This document shows, in pieces, positions 27,707 through 36,874 of a stretch of 37,241 bases of DNA. The DNA comes from Gammaproteobacteria bacterium. Its GTDB lineage: Bacteria > Pseudomonadota > Gammaproteobacteria > Pseudomonadales > Ketobacteraceae. Made by a program: the position numbers and the translations under genes. Below the pieces are notes generated by a model, which had not been told where the DNA came from, made no database searches, and worked only from the letters and a program-made list of their open reading frames with translations. Positions within the stretch are counted from its first letter, which is position 1; every line of letters begins with the position of its first letter. Where the stretch lies: assembly GCA_013178375.1 (NCBI GenBank), contig JABLXQ010000057.1, positions 1-37,241 on the forward strand. The letters run 5' to 3'.

Positions 27707-29968
27707 TCAGGCAGGCTCGATCTCGAACTGCAACTCGCCTGACTCCTCGCTCACATGCACAGTTCCGCCGTTTTCCGCCAGCTCGCCGAACAGGATCTTC
27801 TCCGCCAGTGGACGCTTCAGCACTTCCTGGATCAGGCGACCCATAGGCCGGGCACCCATATCCTTGTCGTAGCCTTTCAGCGCCAGCCAGTTGCGCGCGC
27901 TGTCATCCACATCCAGCATCACGCGCTTGTCATCCAGTTGCGCCTGCAGCTCGGTGAGGAACTTGTCCACCACACCCTTGATGATCTCGGCATCCAGATT
28001 CTTGAACTGGATGACCGCATCAATGCGGTTGCGGAATTCCGGCGTGAACATTTTCTTGATCGCTTCCAGACCGTCCGTACGGTGATCCTGCTTGGTGAAG
28101 CCGATGGACGTGCGGCTCATGGATTCCGCGCCCGCATTGGTGGTCATCACCAGAATCACATTACGGAAGTCCGCCTTGCGCCCGTTGTTGTCGGTCAGCG
28201 TACCGTGGTCCATTACCTGCAGCAGCAGGTTGAAGACTTCGGGATGCGCCTTCTCGATCTCGTCCAGCAACAACACGCAGTGTGGTGACTTGGTAATGGC
28301 TTCCGTCAGCAGACCGCCCTGATCGAATCCAACATAACCCGGAGGCGCACCAATCAGGCGCGACACCGTATGCCGTTCCATGTACTCGGACATGTCGAAA
28401 CGGATCAGCTCCATACCCATGACCTTGGCCAATTGCTTGGTAACCTCGGTCTTGCCAACGCCTGTGGGGCCAGCAAACAGGAAGGAACCAATCGGACGGT
28501 CCGGATGATTCAGGCCCGCACGCGCCATCTTGATGGCATTGGCCAAGGCATCGATAGCTTCGTCCTGACCGAATACCACCATCTTCAGATCCCGCTCCAG
28601 ATTGCGCAGGGTTTCCTTGTCGTTGGCAGACACAGTCTTGGGCGGAATACGGGCGATCTTGGCGACAATAGCTTCCACGTCCGCCACATTAATCACCTTT
28701 TTACGCTTGCTGGGCGGCTGCAGACGCTGATAGGCACCCACCTCATCGATCACATCAATCGCCTTGTCGGGCAAATGACGATCATTGATGTAGCGGGCTG
28801 CCAGCTCGGCCGCCGCACGCAGGGCCTTGTTGGAATACTTCAGATCGTGGTGTTCTTCAAAACGCGATTTCAGACCTTTCAGAATTTCGTAGGTGTCATC
28901 CACGCTGGGCTCAACCACATCGATCTTCTGGAAGCGACGCGCCAGGGCACGGTCTTTCTCAAAAATACCGCGGTATTCCTGGAACGTGGTGGAACCAATA
29001 CACTTGATGTCACCCGACGCCAGCATGGGCTTGAGCAGGTTGGACGCATCCATCACGCCACCGGATGCCGCACCGGCGCCAATGATGGTATGAATCTCAT
29101 CAATGAACAGGATCGCCTGCTTTTTCTTTTTCAGCTCCGCCAGCAATGCCTTGAAGCGTTTTTCGAAATCACCGCGATATTTGGTGCCGGCCAACAAAGC
29201 ACCCAGATCCAGCGAATACACAATGCAGTCTGAAATCGCTTCTGGCACTTCGCTGTCGATGATTTTCTTCGCCAGACCTTCGGCAATGGCAGTCTTGCCC
29301 ACACCGGGCTCGCCCACCAGCAGCGGGTTGTTCTTGCGGCGACGGCAGAGAATCTGCACGGTGCGCTCAACCTCTTCATCACGCCCCACCAGCGGATCGA
29401 TACGGCCCACTGCGGCCTGCTCGTTCAGATTGGTGGCATAGGATTCAAGCGGACTCTTGCCGGTACCCTCGGAAACGCCCTCTTCCTCGTGGGTTTCCTG
29501 GCTGTGATCTTCCAGGTTATGCGATTCGTCCGACACCTTGGAAATGCCGTGAGCAATGTAATTCACCACATCGATGCGGGCGACACTCTGCTTCTTCAGG
29601 AAATATACGGCCTGGCTTTCCTGCTCGCTGAAAATCGCCACCAGCACGTTGGCGCCGGTGACTTCTTTCTTGCCAGAAGATTGCACATGAAACACCGCCC
29701 GTTGCAGCACCCGCTGGAAACCCAACGTCGGCTGGGTTTCACGCTCGGAATCGCTGGAAGGAATCAGCGGCGTGGTTTCATCAACGAAGTTGGCCAGGTC
29801 GGACCGCAATTCGTCCAGGTTCGTACCACACGCCTTGAGGACGGTGGCTGCGGCGTCATTGTCCAGTAATGCGAGCAGGAGATGTTCAACCGTCATGTAT
29901 TCATGACGCTTGGTACGTGCATCTCTGAACGCCAAATTTAATGTGACTTCCAGATCTTTGCTTAACAT
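27707..29968 (-). CDS. clpA: ATP-dependent Clp protease ATP-binding subunit ClpA
   Basis: ClpA is the AAA+ unfoldase that feeds substrates to ClpP, including N-degron proteins delivered by ClpS. The 753-residue protein has the N-domain (1-145) that binds ClpS, a first AAA module with Walker A GEPGVGKT (219-226), and a second with GPTGVGKT near residue 500. The ClpP-docking IGF tripeptide is present in SRTSIGFTKQD. Walker B motifs LFIDEIHTIIG and VLLLDEIEKAH are intact. The ATG at 29968 follows AAGGTG. It is 38 bases after clpS, the standard clpS-clpA operon. Confidence 0.97.
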   Translation of the reverse strand: MLSKDLEVTLNLAFRDARTKRHEYMTVEHLLLALLDNDAAATVLKACGTNLDELRSDLANFVDETTPLIPSSDSERETQPTLGFQRVLQRAVFHVQSSGKKEVTGANVLVAIFSEQESQAVYFLKKQSVARIDVVNYIAHGISKVSDESHNLEDHSQETHEEEGVSEGTGKSPLESYATNLNEQAAVGRIDPLVGRDEEVERTVQILCRRRKNNPLLVGEPGVGKTAIAEGLAKKIIDSEVPEAISDCIVYSLDLGALLAGTKYRGDFEKRFKALLAELKKKKQAILFIDEIHTIIGAGAASGGVMDASNLLKPMLASGDIKCIGSTTFQEYRGIFEKDRALARRFQKIDVVEPSVDDTYEILKGLKSRFEEHHDLKYSNKALRAAAELAARYINDRHLPDKAIDVIDEVGAYQRLQPPSKRKKVINVADVEAIVAKIARIPPKTVSANDKETLRNLERDLKMVVFGQDEAIDALANAIKMARAGLNHPDRPIGSFLFAGPTGVGKTEVTKQLAKVMGMELIRFDMSEYMERHTVSRLIGAPPGYVGFDQGGLLTEAITKSPHCVLLLDEIEKAHPEVFNLLLQVMDHGTLTDNNGRKADFRNVILVMTTNAGAESMSRTSIGFTKQDHRTDGLEAIKKMFTPEFRNRIDAVIQFKNLDAEIIKGVVDKFLTELQAQLDDKRVMLDVDDSARNWLALKGYDKDMGARPMGRLIQEVLKRPLAEKILFGELAENGGTVHVSEESGELQFEIEPA

Positions 29969-30006
29969 CTTCTTTACACCTTAATCCTGCACTAAGGATG
30001 ATCGGG

Positions 30007-30381
30007 CTATTGATACTTTTCCACTTCACACATCAAGGGATGTTGATTTTCCCTTGCGTATTTGATTACTTGCGCGGCTTTAGTTTCCGCGACATCCCGG
30101 GTAAATGTACCGCAGCTGGCACGTCCCTGAGTGTGAACCGTGAGCATGATCTGTGTAGCCTTTTCACGATTCATACCAAAAAACTGCTGCAGCACATCCA
30201 CAACAAACTCCATAGGGGTGAAATCGTCATCCAGCATCACGATCTGATACATCGGCGGCGGTGCCAGATCTGCTTTCGACTCTGCAACAGCCAGACCACC
30301 ATCAAAATCACGATGGGGCGTGTCGCCTCCCGTGTTCTCCATATGAATAAATGGTAGTAGAGAATCTTTGGCTTTACTCAT
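30007..30381 (-). CDS. clpS: ClpA adaptor protein ClpS
   Basis: ClpS binds proteins with N-terminal Leu, Phe, Tyr or Trp and hands them to ClpA. The 124-residue protein has an extended disordered N-terminus (about 1-40) and the conserved core [20 protein letters not shown] (twenty residues), [21 protein letters not shown] and HPLMCEVE. The pocket residue equivalent to E. coli Asn34 is Asp here (LDDDF, not xNDDY), while the following Asp35 and His66 positions are kept. Asn34 contacts the substrate alpha-amino group, so the change may affect binding. The start ATG at 30381 has a weak Shine-Dalgarno sequence. It is divergent from cspD. Confidence 0.95.
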   Translation of the reverse strand: MSKAKDSLLPFIHMENTGGDTPHRDFDGGLAVAESKADLAPPPMYQIVMLDDDFTPMEFVVDVLQQFFGMNREKATQIMLTVHTQGRASCGTFTRDVAETKAAQVIKYARENQHPLMCEVEKYQ

Positions 30382-30523
30382 AACCAGAAATCATAAAATC
30401 CATGGATAAAATACTGAGTGCTCATATAGAGCCTATATGGGGACTACGTTGGTCAGTTCAACCCCAAAAACACTTGACTAATACGCCACAATCGCGATGA
30501 TTGTAGGCTGTGATTAACAAAAG

Positions 30524-30553
30524 TTAACACAAAATACTCCAGCACAGTACAAT
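30524..30553 (+). promoter_or_regulatory. Candidate sigma-70 promoter of cspD
   Basis: TTAACA (30524-30529), an 18-base spacer and TACAAT (30548-30553) are placed about 90 bases before the cspD start, giving a 5' leader of roughly 85 bases. The leader includes AAGGACTTGAGTT just before the ATG. The 264-base clpS/cspD gap also carries the small dyad ACAATCGCGATGATTGT near 30488-30504. Confidence 0.5.
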
Positions 30554-30645
30554 TCTTCGTAATTTGCTGTTTAGCTGGATAAAAATAATAACAATCGACA
30601 CGACTGCCGCTGCGATGAGGTGGTCCCAACAGAAGGACTTGAGTT

Positions 30646-30954
30646 ATGGCAACCGGGAAAGTGAAGTGGTTCAATAACGCCAAGGGTTACGGCTTTATTC
30701 GTCCAGATACCGGAGGTGAGGATCTCTTCGTGCATTACTCCTACATTTGCATGGATGGATACAGAAGCCTCAAAGCGGGACAGCAAGTCACCTACGACGT
30801 TCGCGAAGCTCCTAAAGGCCTGCATGCTATGAACATCAACATGATAGGCGTGGAACAGAAATCCCCCACCCAGGAAACAGCACAGGCGGAACCGTTCGGT
30901 TCGGCTGCCGCCGGCGCATCTTCCGAAAGCATGCTGCACGAGGAAGCCATCTAG
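30646..30954 (+). CDS. cspD: Cold-shock-domain protein CspD
   Basis: CspD-type proteins bind single-stranded nucleic acid; in E. coli CspD is made in stationary phase and inhibits replication. The 102-residue protein has a cold-shock domain (1-67) with RNP1 KGYGFI (13-18) and RNP2 DLFVHYS (26-32), and the CspD-like segment [17 protein letters not shown]. Beyond that is a 35-residue Gln/Ala/Glu-rich tail, longer than E. coli CspD (74 residues) and probably disordered. Pseudomonads also have tails. Position next to clpS is the standard location of cspD. Confidence 0.93.
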   Translation: MATGKVKWFNNAKGYGFIRPDTGGEDLFVHYSYICMDGYRSLKAGQQVTYDVREAPKGLHAMNINMIGVEQKSPTQETAQAEPFGSAAAGASSESMLHEEAI

Positions 30955-31053
30955 CTTTCTTCGCCCGACACCCTGCTGCAAGCTGGCAGGGCAGGATAAG
31001 GCCGGAAACGCAGTTTCCACAAGCAGAGATTCCCGCTTTCCTCCGCTATAAAC

Positions 31054-31083
31054 ATGAAACGGCGCCAATGGCGCCGTTTCATG
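31054..31083. terminator. Perfect 13-bp stem between convergent cspD and icd
   Basis: Arms ATGAAACGGCGCC and GGCGCCGTTTCAT are perfect and close a loop of four or fewer bases. It sits 100 bases after cspD and 20 bases after the icd stop on the other strand. No T-run follows in either direction, only GTTTCAT-type ends, so it may terminate weakly both ways or protect mRNA 3' ends. Confidence 0.65.
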
Positions 31084-31102
31084 AAAGCCCGTTTCCGGTC
31101 GA

Positions 31103-32365
<1,263 letters not shown>

Positions 32366-32413
32366 GTCGTTTTTTACTCCCTATTTACATACAATTACGG
32401 TTTAGGTACGCGA

Positions 32414-32419
32414 ATTATA
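32414..32419 (-). promoter_or_regulatory. Candidate -10 element of icd
   Basis: The minus strand reads CTGTATAATTCG, with a consensus TATAAT and a TG directly before it. No good -35 hexamer is found at 16-18 bases, so activation by a regulator or an extended -10 is likely. Confidence 0.45.
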
Positions 32420-32481
32420 CAGAAGTTTGTATGCATTCGCCTCATCAATTTCGCGATTACTGACCAATTATCAATCACATA

Positions 32482-33153
32482 ATGCGCCTTCCGCCCGCCG
32501 CTGAAACCCAGGTCCTGCTGTTCAACAAGCCCTTTCAGGTGCTCTGCCAATTCTCCGAACACGAGGGCAAGGTGACACTGGCGAGCTTCATCGGGCAGGA
32601 TGGAATCTACCCTGCCGGGCGCCTGGATTACGATTCCGAGGGGTTGCTGCTGCTGACCGGAAATGGCTCCCTGCAGCATCTGCTTACGGACCCCAAACAC
32701 AAGCTGCCGAAGACCTATCGGGTGCAGGTGGAAGGCGACATTTCAGAGCACGCCCTGCACCAACTAAGGATAGGTATCGAGCTGAAGGACGGCAAAACCC
32801 GGCCTGCCATTGCAAACCGGATCGAACCTCCTGCCGATCTGTGGGACCGCAATCCACCGATCCGGTTTCGCGCGGAGATTCCCACATCCTGGCTGGAACT
32901 GACCATCAGCGAGGGCCGCAACCGGCAGGTGCGGCGGATGACCGCTGCCGTCGGATTTCCTACCCTGCGCCTGATACGTGTCGCCATCGGCCCCTGGGGA
33001 CTGGAGGATCTGGCGCCCGGGGAATTCCGCTGGAGCAGCGTGCCGGAATCGATTCTGGCACAACTGAAGCCGGCCGCACCAGCCCCAAAAACAGGCAAAA
33101 AATCGGGGAAAAAACGGTTCAATCCCCCTCACCAGCGCTCCCGCGCCCGCTGA
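32482..33153 (+). CDS. rluE: 23S rRNA pseudouridine(2457) synthase RluE
   Basis: RluE belongs to the RsuA/RluB/E/F group and makes pseudouridine 2457 in 23S rRNA. The 223-residue protein has the catalytic motif GRLDYDSEGLLLLT with Asp49, followed by LPKTYRVQVEG and the NRQVRRM block. It lacks the N-terminal S4 domain, as RluE does. The final 30 residues are basic (KTGKKSGKKRFNPPHQRSRAR is given as KTGKKSGKKRF and NPPHQRSRAR) and could touch RNA. Its 3' end overlaps the convergent moaE gene by 25 bases. The ATG has no strong Shine-Dalgarno sequence. Confidence 0.9.
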   Translation: MRLPPAAETQVLLFNKPFQVLCQFSEHEGKVTLASFIGQDGIYPAGRLDYDSEGLLLLTGNGSLQHLLTDPKHKLPKTYRVQVEGDISEHALHQLRIGIELKDGKTRPAIANRIEPPADLWDRNPPIRFRAEIPTSWLELTISEGRNRQVRRMTAAVGFPTLRLIRVAIGPWGLEDLAPGEFRWSSVPESILAQLKPAAPAPKTGKKSGKKRFNPPHQRSRAR

Positions 33154-33581
33154 TCCGAATCCTTGGCATCCACCCACTGTTCGCCGTCAGGGCTGCGTTC
33201 CCGCTTCCAGAACGGCGCTTCGGTTTTCAGAAAATCCATGATGAACTCTGCCGCAGCAAATCCCTCGCGACGGTGGCGGGATGCAACCCCGACCAACACG
33301 ATCTGCTCGGCACCACCCAGCGCGCCAACGCGATGAATGATGGTGACGCCGGCAACACTCCAGCGCGCCACTGCCTCGTCCGCTATGCGCTGCAGGGTCT
33401 TTTCCGTCATGCCGGAGTAGTGCTCCAAAACGATGCCGGCCACCTCGCCGCCTGCATTGAAATCGCGCACGAGACCGGTGAAGGTCACAACCGCCCCAGC
33501 CTGAGGATTTTCCCGGCGCAAGCGCCCGTATTCGGCGCTCAGGTCGAAATCGTCGGGCTGGATTTGAATGTGGATGGCCAT
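33129..33581 (-). CDS. moaE: Molybdopterin synthase catalytic subunit MoaE
   Basis: MoaE, with MoaD, inserts two sulfurs into precursor Z (cPMP) to make molybdopterin. The 150-residue protein keeps the active-site Lys119 and Lys126 in FLKTEAPFWKRE, at the same numbers as E. coli MoaE, plus HRVG and VGVASRHRREGFAA. It begins one base after the moaD stop, so synthesis of the two subunits is coupled. The end overlaps rluE tail to tail. Confidence 0.96.
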   Translation of the reverse strand: MAIHIQIQPDDFDLSAEYGRLRRENPQAGAVVTFTGLVRDFNAGGEVAGIVLEHYSGMTEKTLQRIADEAVARWSVAGVTIIHRVGALGGAEQIVLVGVASRHRREGFAAAEFIMDFLKTEAPFWKRERSPDGEQWVDAKDSDQRARERW

Positions 33582-33833
33582 TCAGCCTCCGGTGACCGGC
33601 GGGAAGTATGCAATTTCATCGCCATCTTCAATGGTGGTGCCCGGTGTTGCCATTTCCTGGTTCACGGCGGTGAGTACGTTGGGCTGGGTTAGTGCGGGTT
33701 CAAAAGAGGGGTTGGCAAGAATCAGTGCGCGGGTAAACTGGGCAAGGTCGTGCACGCCTTCGGGCATTTCAAGCTTCATTTCCGCGCGGCCCAGTTCGTC
33801 ACGGATTCGGGCGAAAAACAGCACTTTTATCAT
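33582..33833 (-). CDS. moaD: Molybdopterin synthase sulfur carrier MoaD
   Basis: MoaD is the ubiquitin-like sulfur carrier; its C-terminal Gly-Gly is thiocarboxylated by MoeB. The 83-residue product starts [18 protein letters not shown] and ends FPPVTGG. The ATG at 33833 overlaps the moaC stop by four bases (ATGA), and a longer frame to 33935 lies inside moaC and is not homologous. The gene order is moaC-moaD-moaE. Confidence 0.95.
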   Translation of the reverse strand: MIKVLFFARIRDELGRAEMKLEMPEGVHDLAQFTRALILANPSFEPALTQPNVLTAVNQEMATPGTTIEDGDEIAYFPPVTGG

Positions 33834-34321
33834 GATTGGATTCCTTCGTCCGCTTGCCAATGTCCGCTCTTGCCGCCGATCTTTTCCAGCAGGCGGACGC
33901 CTTCGATGATCATGCCCTTGTCCACGGCCTTGCACATGTCGTAGATCGTGAGCGCAGCAACGCTGGCAGCAGTCAGCGCCTCCATTTCGACACCGGTCCG
34001 GCCGGCCAGTTTGCAGGTGGCGCGGATCAGGATCTGGTGGTGCGCCACGTCAGGTGTCAGCTCCACTTTCACCGAGGTGAGCATGAGCGGGTGGCACAGG
34101 GGGATCAGGTCGGAGGTTTTCTTGGCGGCCTGGATGCCGGCGATGCGGGCCACAGCCAGCACGTCGCCCTTTTTATGGCGCCCTTCAGTGATCATGACCA
34201 GGGTTTCAGGCTGCATGGTTACCCGGGCTTCGGCAGTGGCTTCGCGCTGGGTGATGGCTTTCTCGGTTACATCCACCATCCGGGCGTTGCCCTGCTGGTC
34301 GAGGTGGGTCAGTTCTGTCAT
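33830..34321 (-). CDS. moaC: Cyclic pyranopterin monophosphate synthase MoaC
   Basis: MoaC converts the MoaA product, 3',8-cyclo-7,8-dihydro-GTP, to cPMP. The 163-residue protein has Lys51 in RHKKGDV, His77 in PLCHPL, Asp128 and Lys131 in YDMCKA, matching the catalytic residues and numbering of E. coli MoaC. The ATG has GGGAG eight bases upstream. MoaA is not in the window, so the first step must be encoded elsewhere. Confidence 0.96.
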   Translation of the reverse strand: MTELTHLDQQGNARMVDVTEKAITQREATAEARVTMQPETLVMITEGRHKKGDVLAVARIAGIQAAKKTSDLIPLCHPLMLTSVKVELTPDVAHHQILIRATCKLAGRTGVEMEALTAASVAALTIYDMCKAVDKGMIIEGVRLLEKIGGKSGHWQADEGIQS

Positions 34322-34463
34322 GTTGCTCCCAATTCAGGAGTGGGGTGTCGTATTGGCGACGCGATCAGCAAGCCGGCGTGCTTTTCCAAGCCTGCCTTCG
34401 TCCTTTATTATTCGACCTGCCAGTTTCAGCACACAATACATAAAGATGGGTAGGGAAGGCAAA

Positions 34464-35204
34464 ATGGAGCAGCCAGCAATAAGTAACGAACTGCGTTTTT
34501 TCGGCTACGAGATCGATGCCGCGATGCGGGACCGGCTGGCGGCGAACCTGGAGCAGATTCTGGCGGGCGGACCGGCAGACCGGCTGGCGAAGCTGGCTGC
34601 GCAGGATCTGGTTGAGCTGGTGGATATCGCGCTGCGAGCCTACTACGAGCAACCGGCCGACATGATTTCCCTCTCCCCCCTGATCCGCAAGGCGGCTGAC
34701 ACCGGCATGTCGGCGGTATCCAAGGCGGTGGACATGGTGATTCACCGGGTGCTGGCGAAGCGTTCGCTGGAGGAACTGCAGCAGATGGCGCGCGACACGG
34801 GGTCCATGCTGTGCTCCTCGCAGGACGAACCGCCCCGCCACTATATCTGCTTCCCCCTGCCCGCCCACCTGTACGAGCGTTCCCAGCAAATGATAGCCCG
34901 GGTACACACTGATACGGACGTGGATGGCTACCGGGCGGACATTATCGGTTCGCTGGAGGACCTGATTGGGGAGGCCATCCAGGTGTTTTACGTTGCTCCC
35001 ATCTCGAAGGTGGAAGTGGGCCGCATCACCCGGGCGGCGGCGGATATGGGCATTACCACCGTGAAAAAGGGCTCCAGCATGGTGCTGCACAAGGTGTTCA
35101 AGGCCATGCCCCATGCCACCCTGATGCCACTGGCGGAGTATTTCCAGACCCTGCTGCATCAGGGTTTGCTGCCTCACCCGCTGCCGGCCACCTCCGCACG
35201 GTGA
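34464..35204 (+). CDS. Unknown protein made of two 115-residue repeats
   Basis: I do not recognise this 246-residue protein. It consists of two copies of a helical repeat with no gaps between them. Residues 49-97 and 164-212 align at a constant offset of 115. The pattern LxxL...A....Y..P, then RxAADxG...VxK....MVxHxV, is identical at about 16 positions; in 75-96 against 190-211, 11 of 22 residues match. Residues 12-30 and 127-145 align more weakly. It has no signal peptide or membrane helix and looks cytoplasmic. The ATG at 34464 has GGGAAGG upstream; an ATG at 34446 would add six residues. It is divergent from moaC and lies 85 bases before nudJ. Confidence 0.85.
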   Translation: MEQPAISNELRFFGYEIDAAMRDRLAANLEQILAGGPADRLAKLAAQDLVELVDIALRAYYEQPADMISLSPLIRKAADTGMSAVSKAVDMVIHRVLAKRSLEELQQMARDTGSMLCSSQDEPPRHYICFPLPAHLYERSQQMIARVHTDTDVDGYRADIIGSLEDLIGEAIQVFYVAPISKVEVGRITRAAADMGITTVKKGSSMVLHKVFKAMPHATLMPLAEYFQTLLHQGLLPHPLPATSAR

Positions 35205-35289
35205 GCCCGTCTGCTGTTTTGTTGGGAATCCGATCATTTTTAGGTAGAATTGCGCGTCTTTCCTAGCGCGCAACTCAGAATTGACCATC

Positions 35290-35748
35290 ATGATCTGGAC
35301 TCCCCATGCCACCGTCGCCACCATTGTGGAGAAAGACGGCAAGTTCCTGTTTGTAGACGAAATGGCCGATGGCCAGCGGGTGCTGAACCAGCCCGCCGGC
35401 CATGTGGATGAGCGCGAGCCGATCCTGCGGGCCGCCCTGCGCGAGACCCTGGAAGAGACCGGCTGGGAAGTCGAGATAACCCATCTGGTGGGCATCTACA
35501 CCTATACCAATCCGGAACTGATCACCTATTACCGCTTCTGTTATGCGGCCAAACCTGTGCGTCAGGTGCCCGGCGCGACACTGGATCACGACATCATTGG
35601 CCCCGTGTGGCTGTCGCTGGAGGAACTGGAACAGCGTAAATCGCAGTGGCGCAGTCCGCTGGTAAAGAAATGCGTGCAGGATTATCTGGCGGGCAAGGCG
35701 TATCCGCTGGAGGTGGTGTACGAACACCCCGAATCTGCGGACGCCTGA
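35290..35748 (+). CDS. nudJ: Nudix hydrolase NudJ (phosphatase)
   Basis: NudJ-type Nudix enzymes hydrolyse nucleoside di/triphosphates and, in E. coli, HMP pyrophosphate. The 152-residue protein has a complete Nudix box at 37-59: Gly37, Glu43, Arg51-Glu52, Glu55-Glu56, Gly58 ([12 protein letters not shown] and RETLEETGW). The ATG at 35290 is preferred; an in-frame TTG at 35281 adds three residues. It precedes mnmA by seven bases, the conserved nudJ-mnmA-hflD order. Confidence 0.92.
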   Translation: MIWTPHATVATIVEKDGKFLFVDEMADGQRVLNQPAGHVDEREPILRAALRETLEETGWEVEITHLVGIYTYTNPELITYYRFCYAAKPVRQVPGATLDHDIIGPVWLSLEELEQRKSQWRSPLVKKCVQDYLAGKAYPLEVVYEHPESADA

Positions 35749-35755
35749 GCCGGCC

Positions 35756-36862
35756 ATGTCGACGCCAGCCAAAGTCATCGTGGGCATGTCCGGTGGGGTG
35801 GATTCCTCGGTATCCGCGTGGTTGCTGATGCAGCAGGGCTACGCGGTGGAAGGCCTGTTCATGAAGAACTGGGACGAGGACGACGGCACCGAATACTGCA
35901 CCGCCCGAACCGATCTGGCCGATGCCCAGCAGGTGGCGGACCGCCTTGGCATCCGCCTGCACACCGCCAATTTCGCCGCCGAGTACTGGGACCGCGTGTT
36001 TGAACATTTCCTGGCGGAGTACAGCGCGGGCCGTACGCCGAACCCCGACATCCTCTGCAACAAGGAAATCAAGTTCAAGGCGTTTTTGGACTATGCGATA
36101 ACCCTGGGCGCCGATTTCATTGCCACCGGCCATTACGCTCGCCGGGGCGAGACACTGCAAATGGAAAATGGCACGACGGCGGCCCTGCTGAAAGGCCGTG
36201 ACGCCAACAAGGACCAGAGTTATTTTCTGCATGCCGTGAGCGGCAGCCAGATTGCGCGCACCCTGTTTCCGCTGGGTGACATCGAGAAGCCGGAGGTGCG
36301 GCGGATCGCGGCACAGCAGGGTTTCGACAATCATGACAAGAAAGACAGCACGGGCATCTGTTTTATCGGCGAGCGGCGCTTCAAGGATTTTCTGCAGCAG
36401 TATCTGCCGGCGCGGCCCGGCAAAATCGTCACCGATCAGGGTGAAACCATTGGCGAGCACCAGGGCCTGATGTATTACACCATGGGTCAGCGCCAGGGCA
36501 TCGGAATCGGCGGCGTGGCCCACAAGGGCGAGGCACCCTGGTATGTGCTGGGCAAGAATCTGGAGACCAATGAACTGATCGTGGGCCAGGGCACGGATCA
36601 TCCCTGGCTGTTCACGTCGCGGTTGTCGACTTCCGATGTGAACTGGGTGACAGGGGAACCGGCGCTGCCCATGCGTTGCCGGGCCAAGACGCGCTACCGT
36701 CAGCCGGATCAGGACTGCACGGTGTTTGCCCGCAACAATGGCAATTACGAAGTGATTTTCGACCAGCCCCAGCGCGCAGTGACGCCGGGTCAGTCGGTTG
36801 TATTTTATGTCGATGACGTATGCCTGGGTGGCGGCGTGATCGAGCATGCCTGGAATCCTTGA
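35756..36862 (+). CDS. mnmA: tRNA-specific 2-thiouridylase MnmA
   Basis: MnmA activates U34 of tRNA-Lys, -Glu and -Gln with ATP and inserts sulfur delivered by TusE. The 368-residue protein has the PP-loop SGGVDSS (12-18), catalytic Cys101 in [13 protein letters not shown] and the sulfur-accepting Cys202 in [13 protein letters not shown], followed by the C-terminal beta domains. The length matches E. coli MnmA. The ATG at 35756 follows nudJ by seven bases, and the gene precedes hflD. Its partner TusBCDE is encoded at 11780-13184. Confidence 0.97.
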   Translation: MSTPAKVIVGMSGGVDSSVSAWLLMQQGYAVEGLFMKNWDEDDGTEYCTARTDLADAQQVADRLGIRLHTANFAAEYWDRVFEHFLAEYSAGRTPNPDILCNKEIKFKAFLDYAITLGADFIATGHYARRGETLQMENGTTAALLKGRDANKDQSYFLHAVSGSQIARTLFPLGDIEKPEVRRIAAQQGFDNHDKKDSTGICFIGERRFKDFLQQYLPARPGKIVTDQGETIGEHQGLMYYTMGQRQGIGIGGVAHKGEAPWYVLGKNLETNELIVGQGTDHPWLFTSRLSTSDVNWVTGEPALPMRCRAKTRYRQPDQDCTVFARNNGNYEVIFDQPQRAVTPGQSVVFYVDDVCLGGGVIEHAWNP

Positions 36863-36874
36863 GGGAGCATTGAT

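Noticed and set aside
33948-34463. Long 5' extension of the repeat protein frame, antisense to moaC
   Set aside because: The extension lies opposite moaC with no homology to the repeat and lacks a ribosome binding site; ATG 34464 has a good one.
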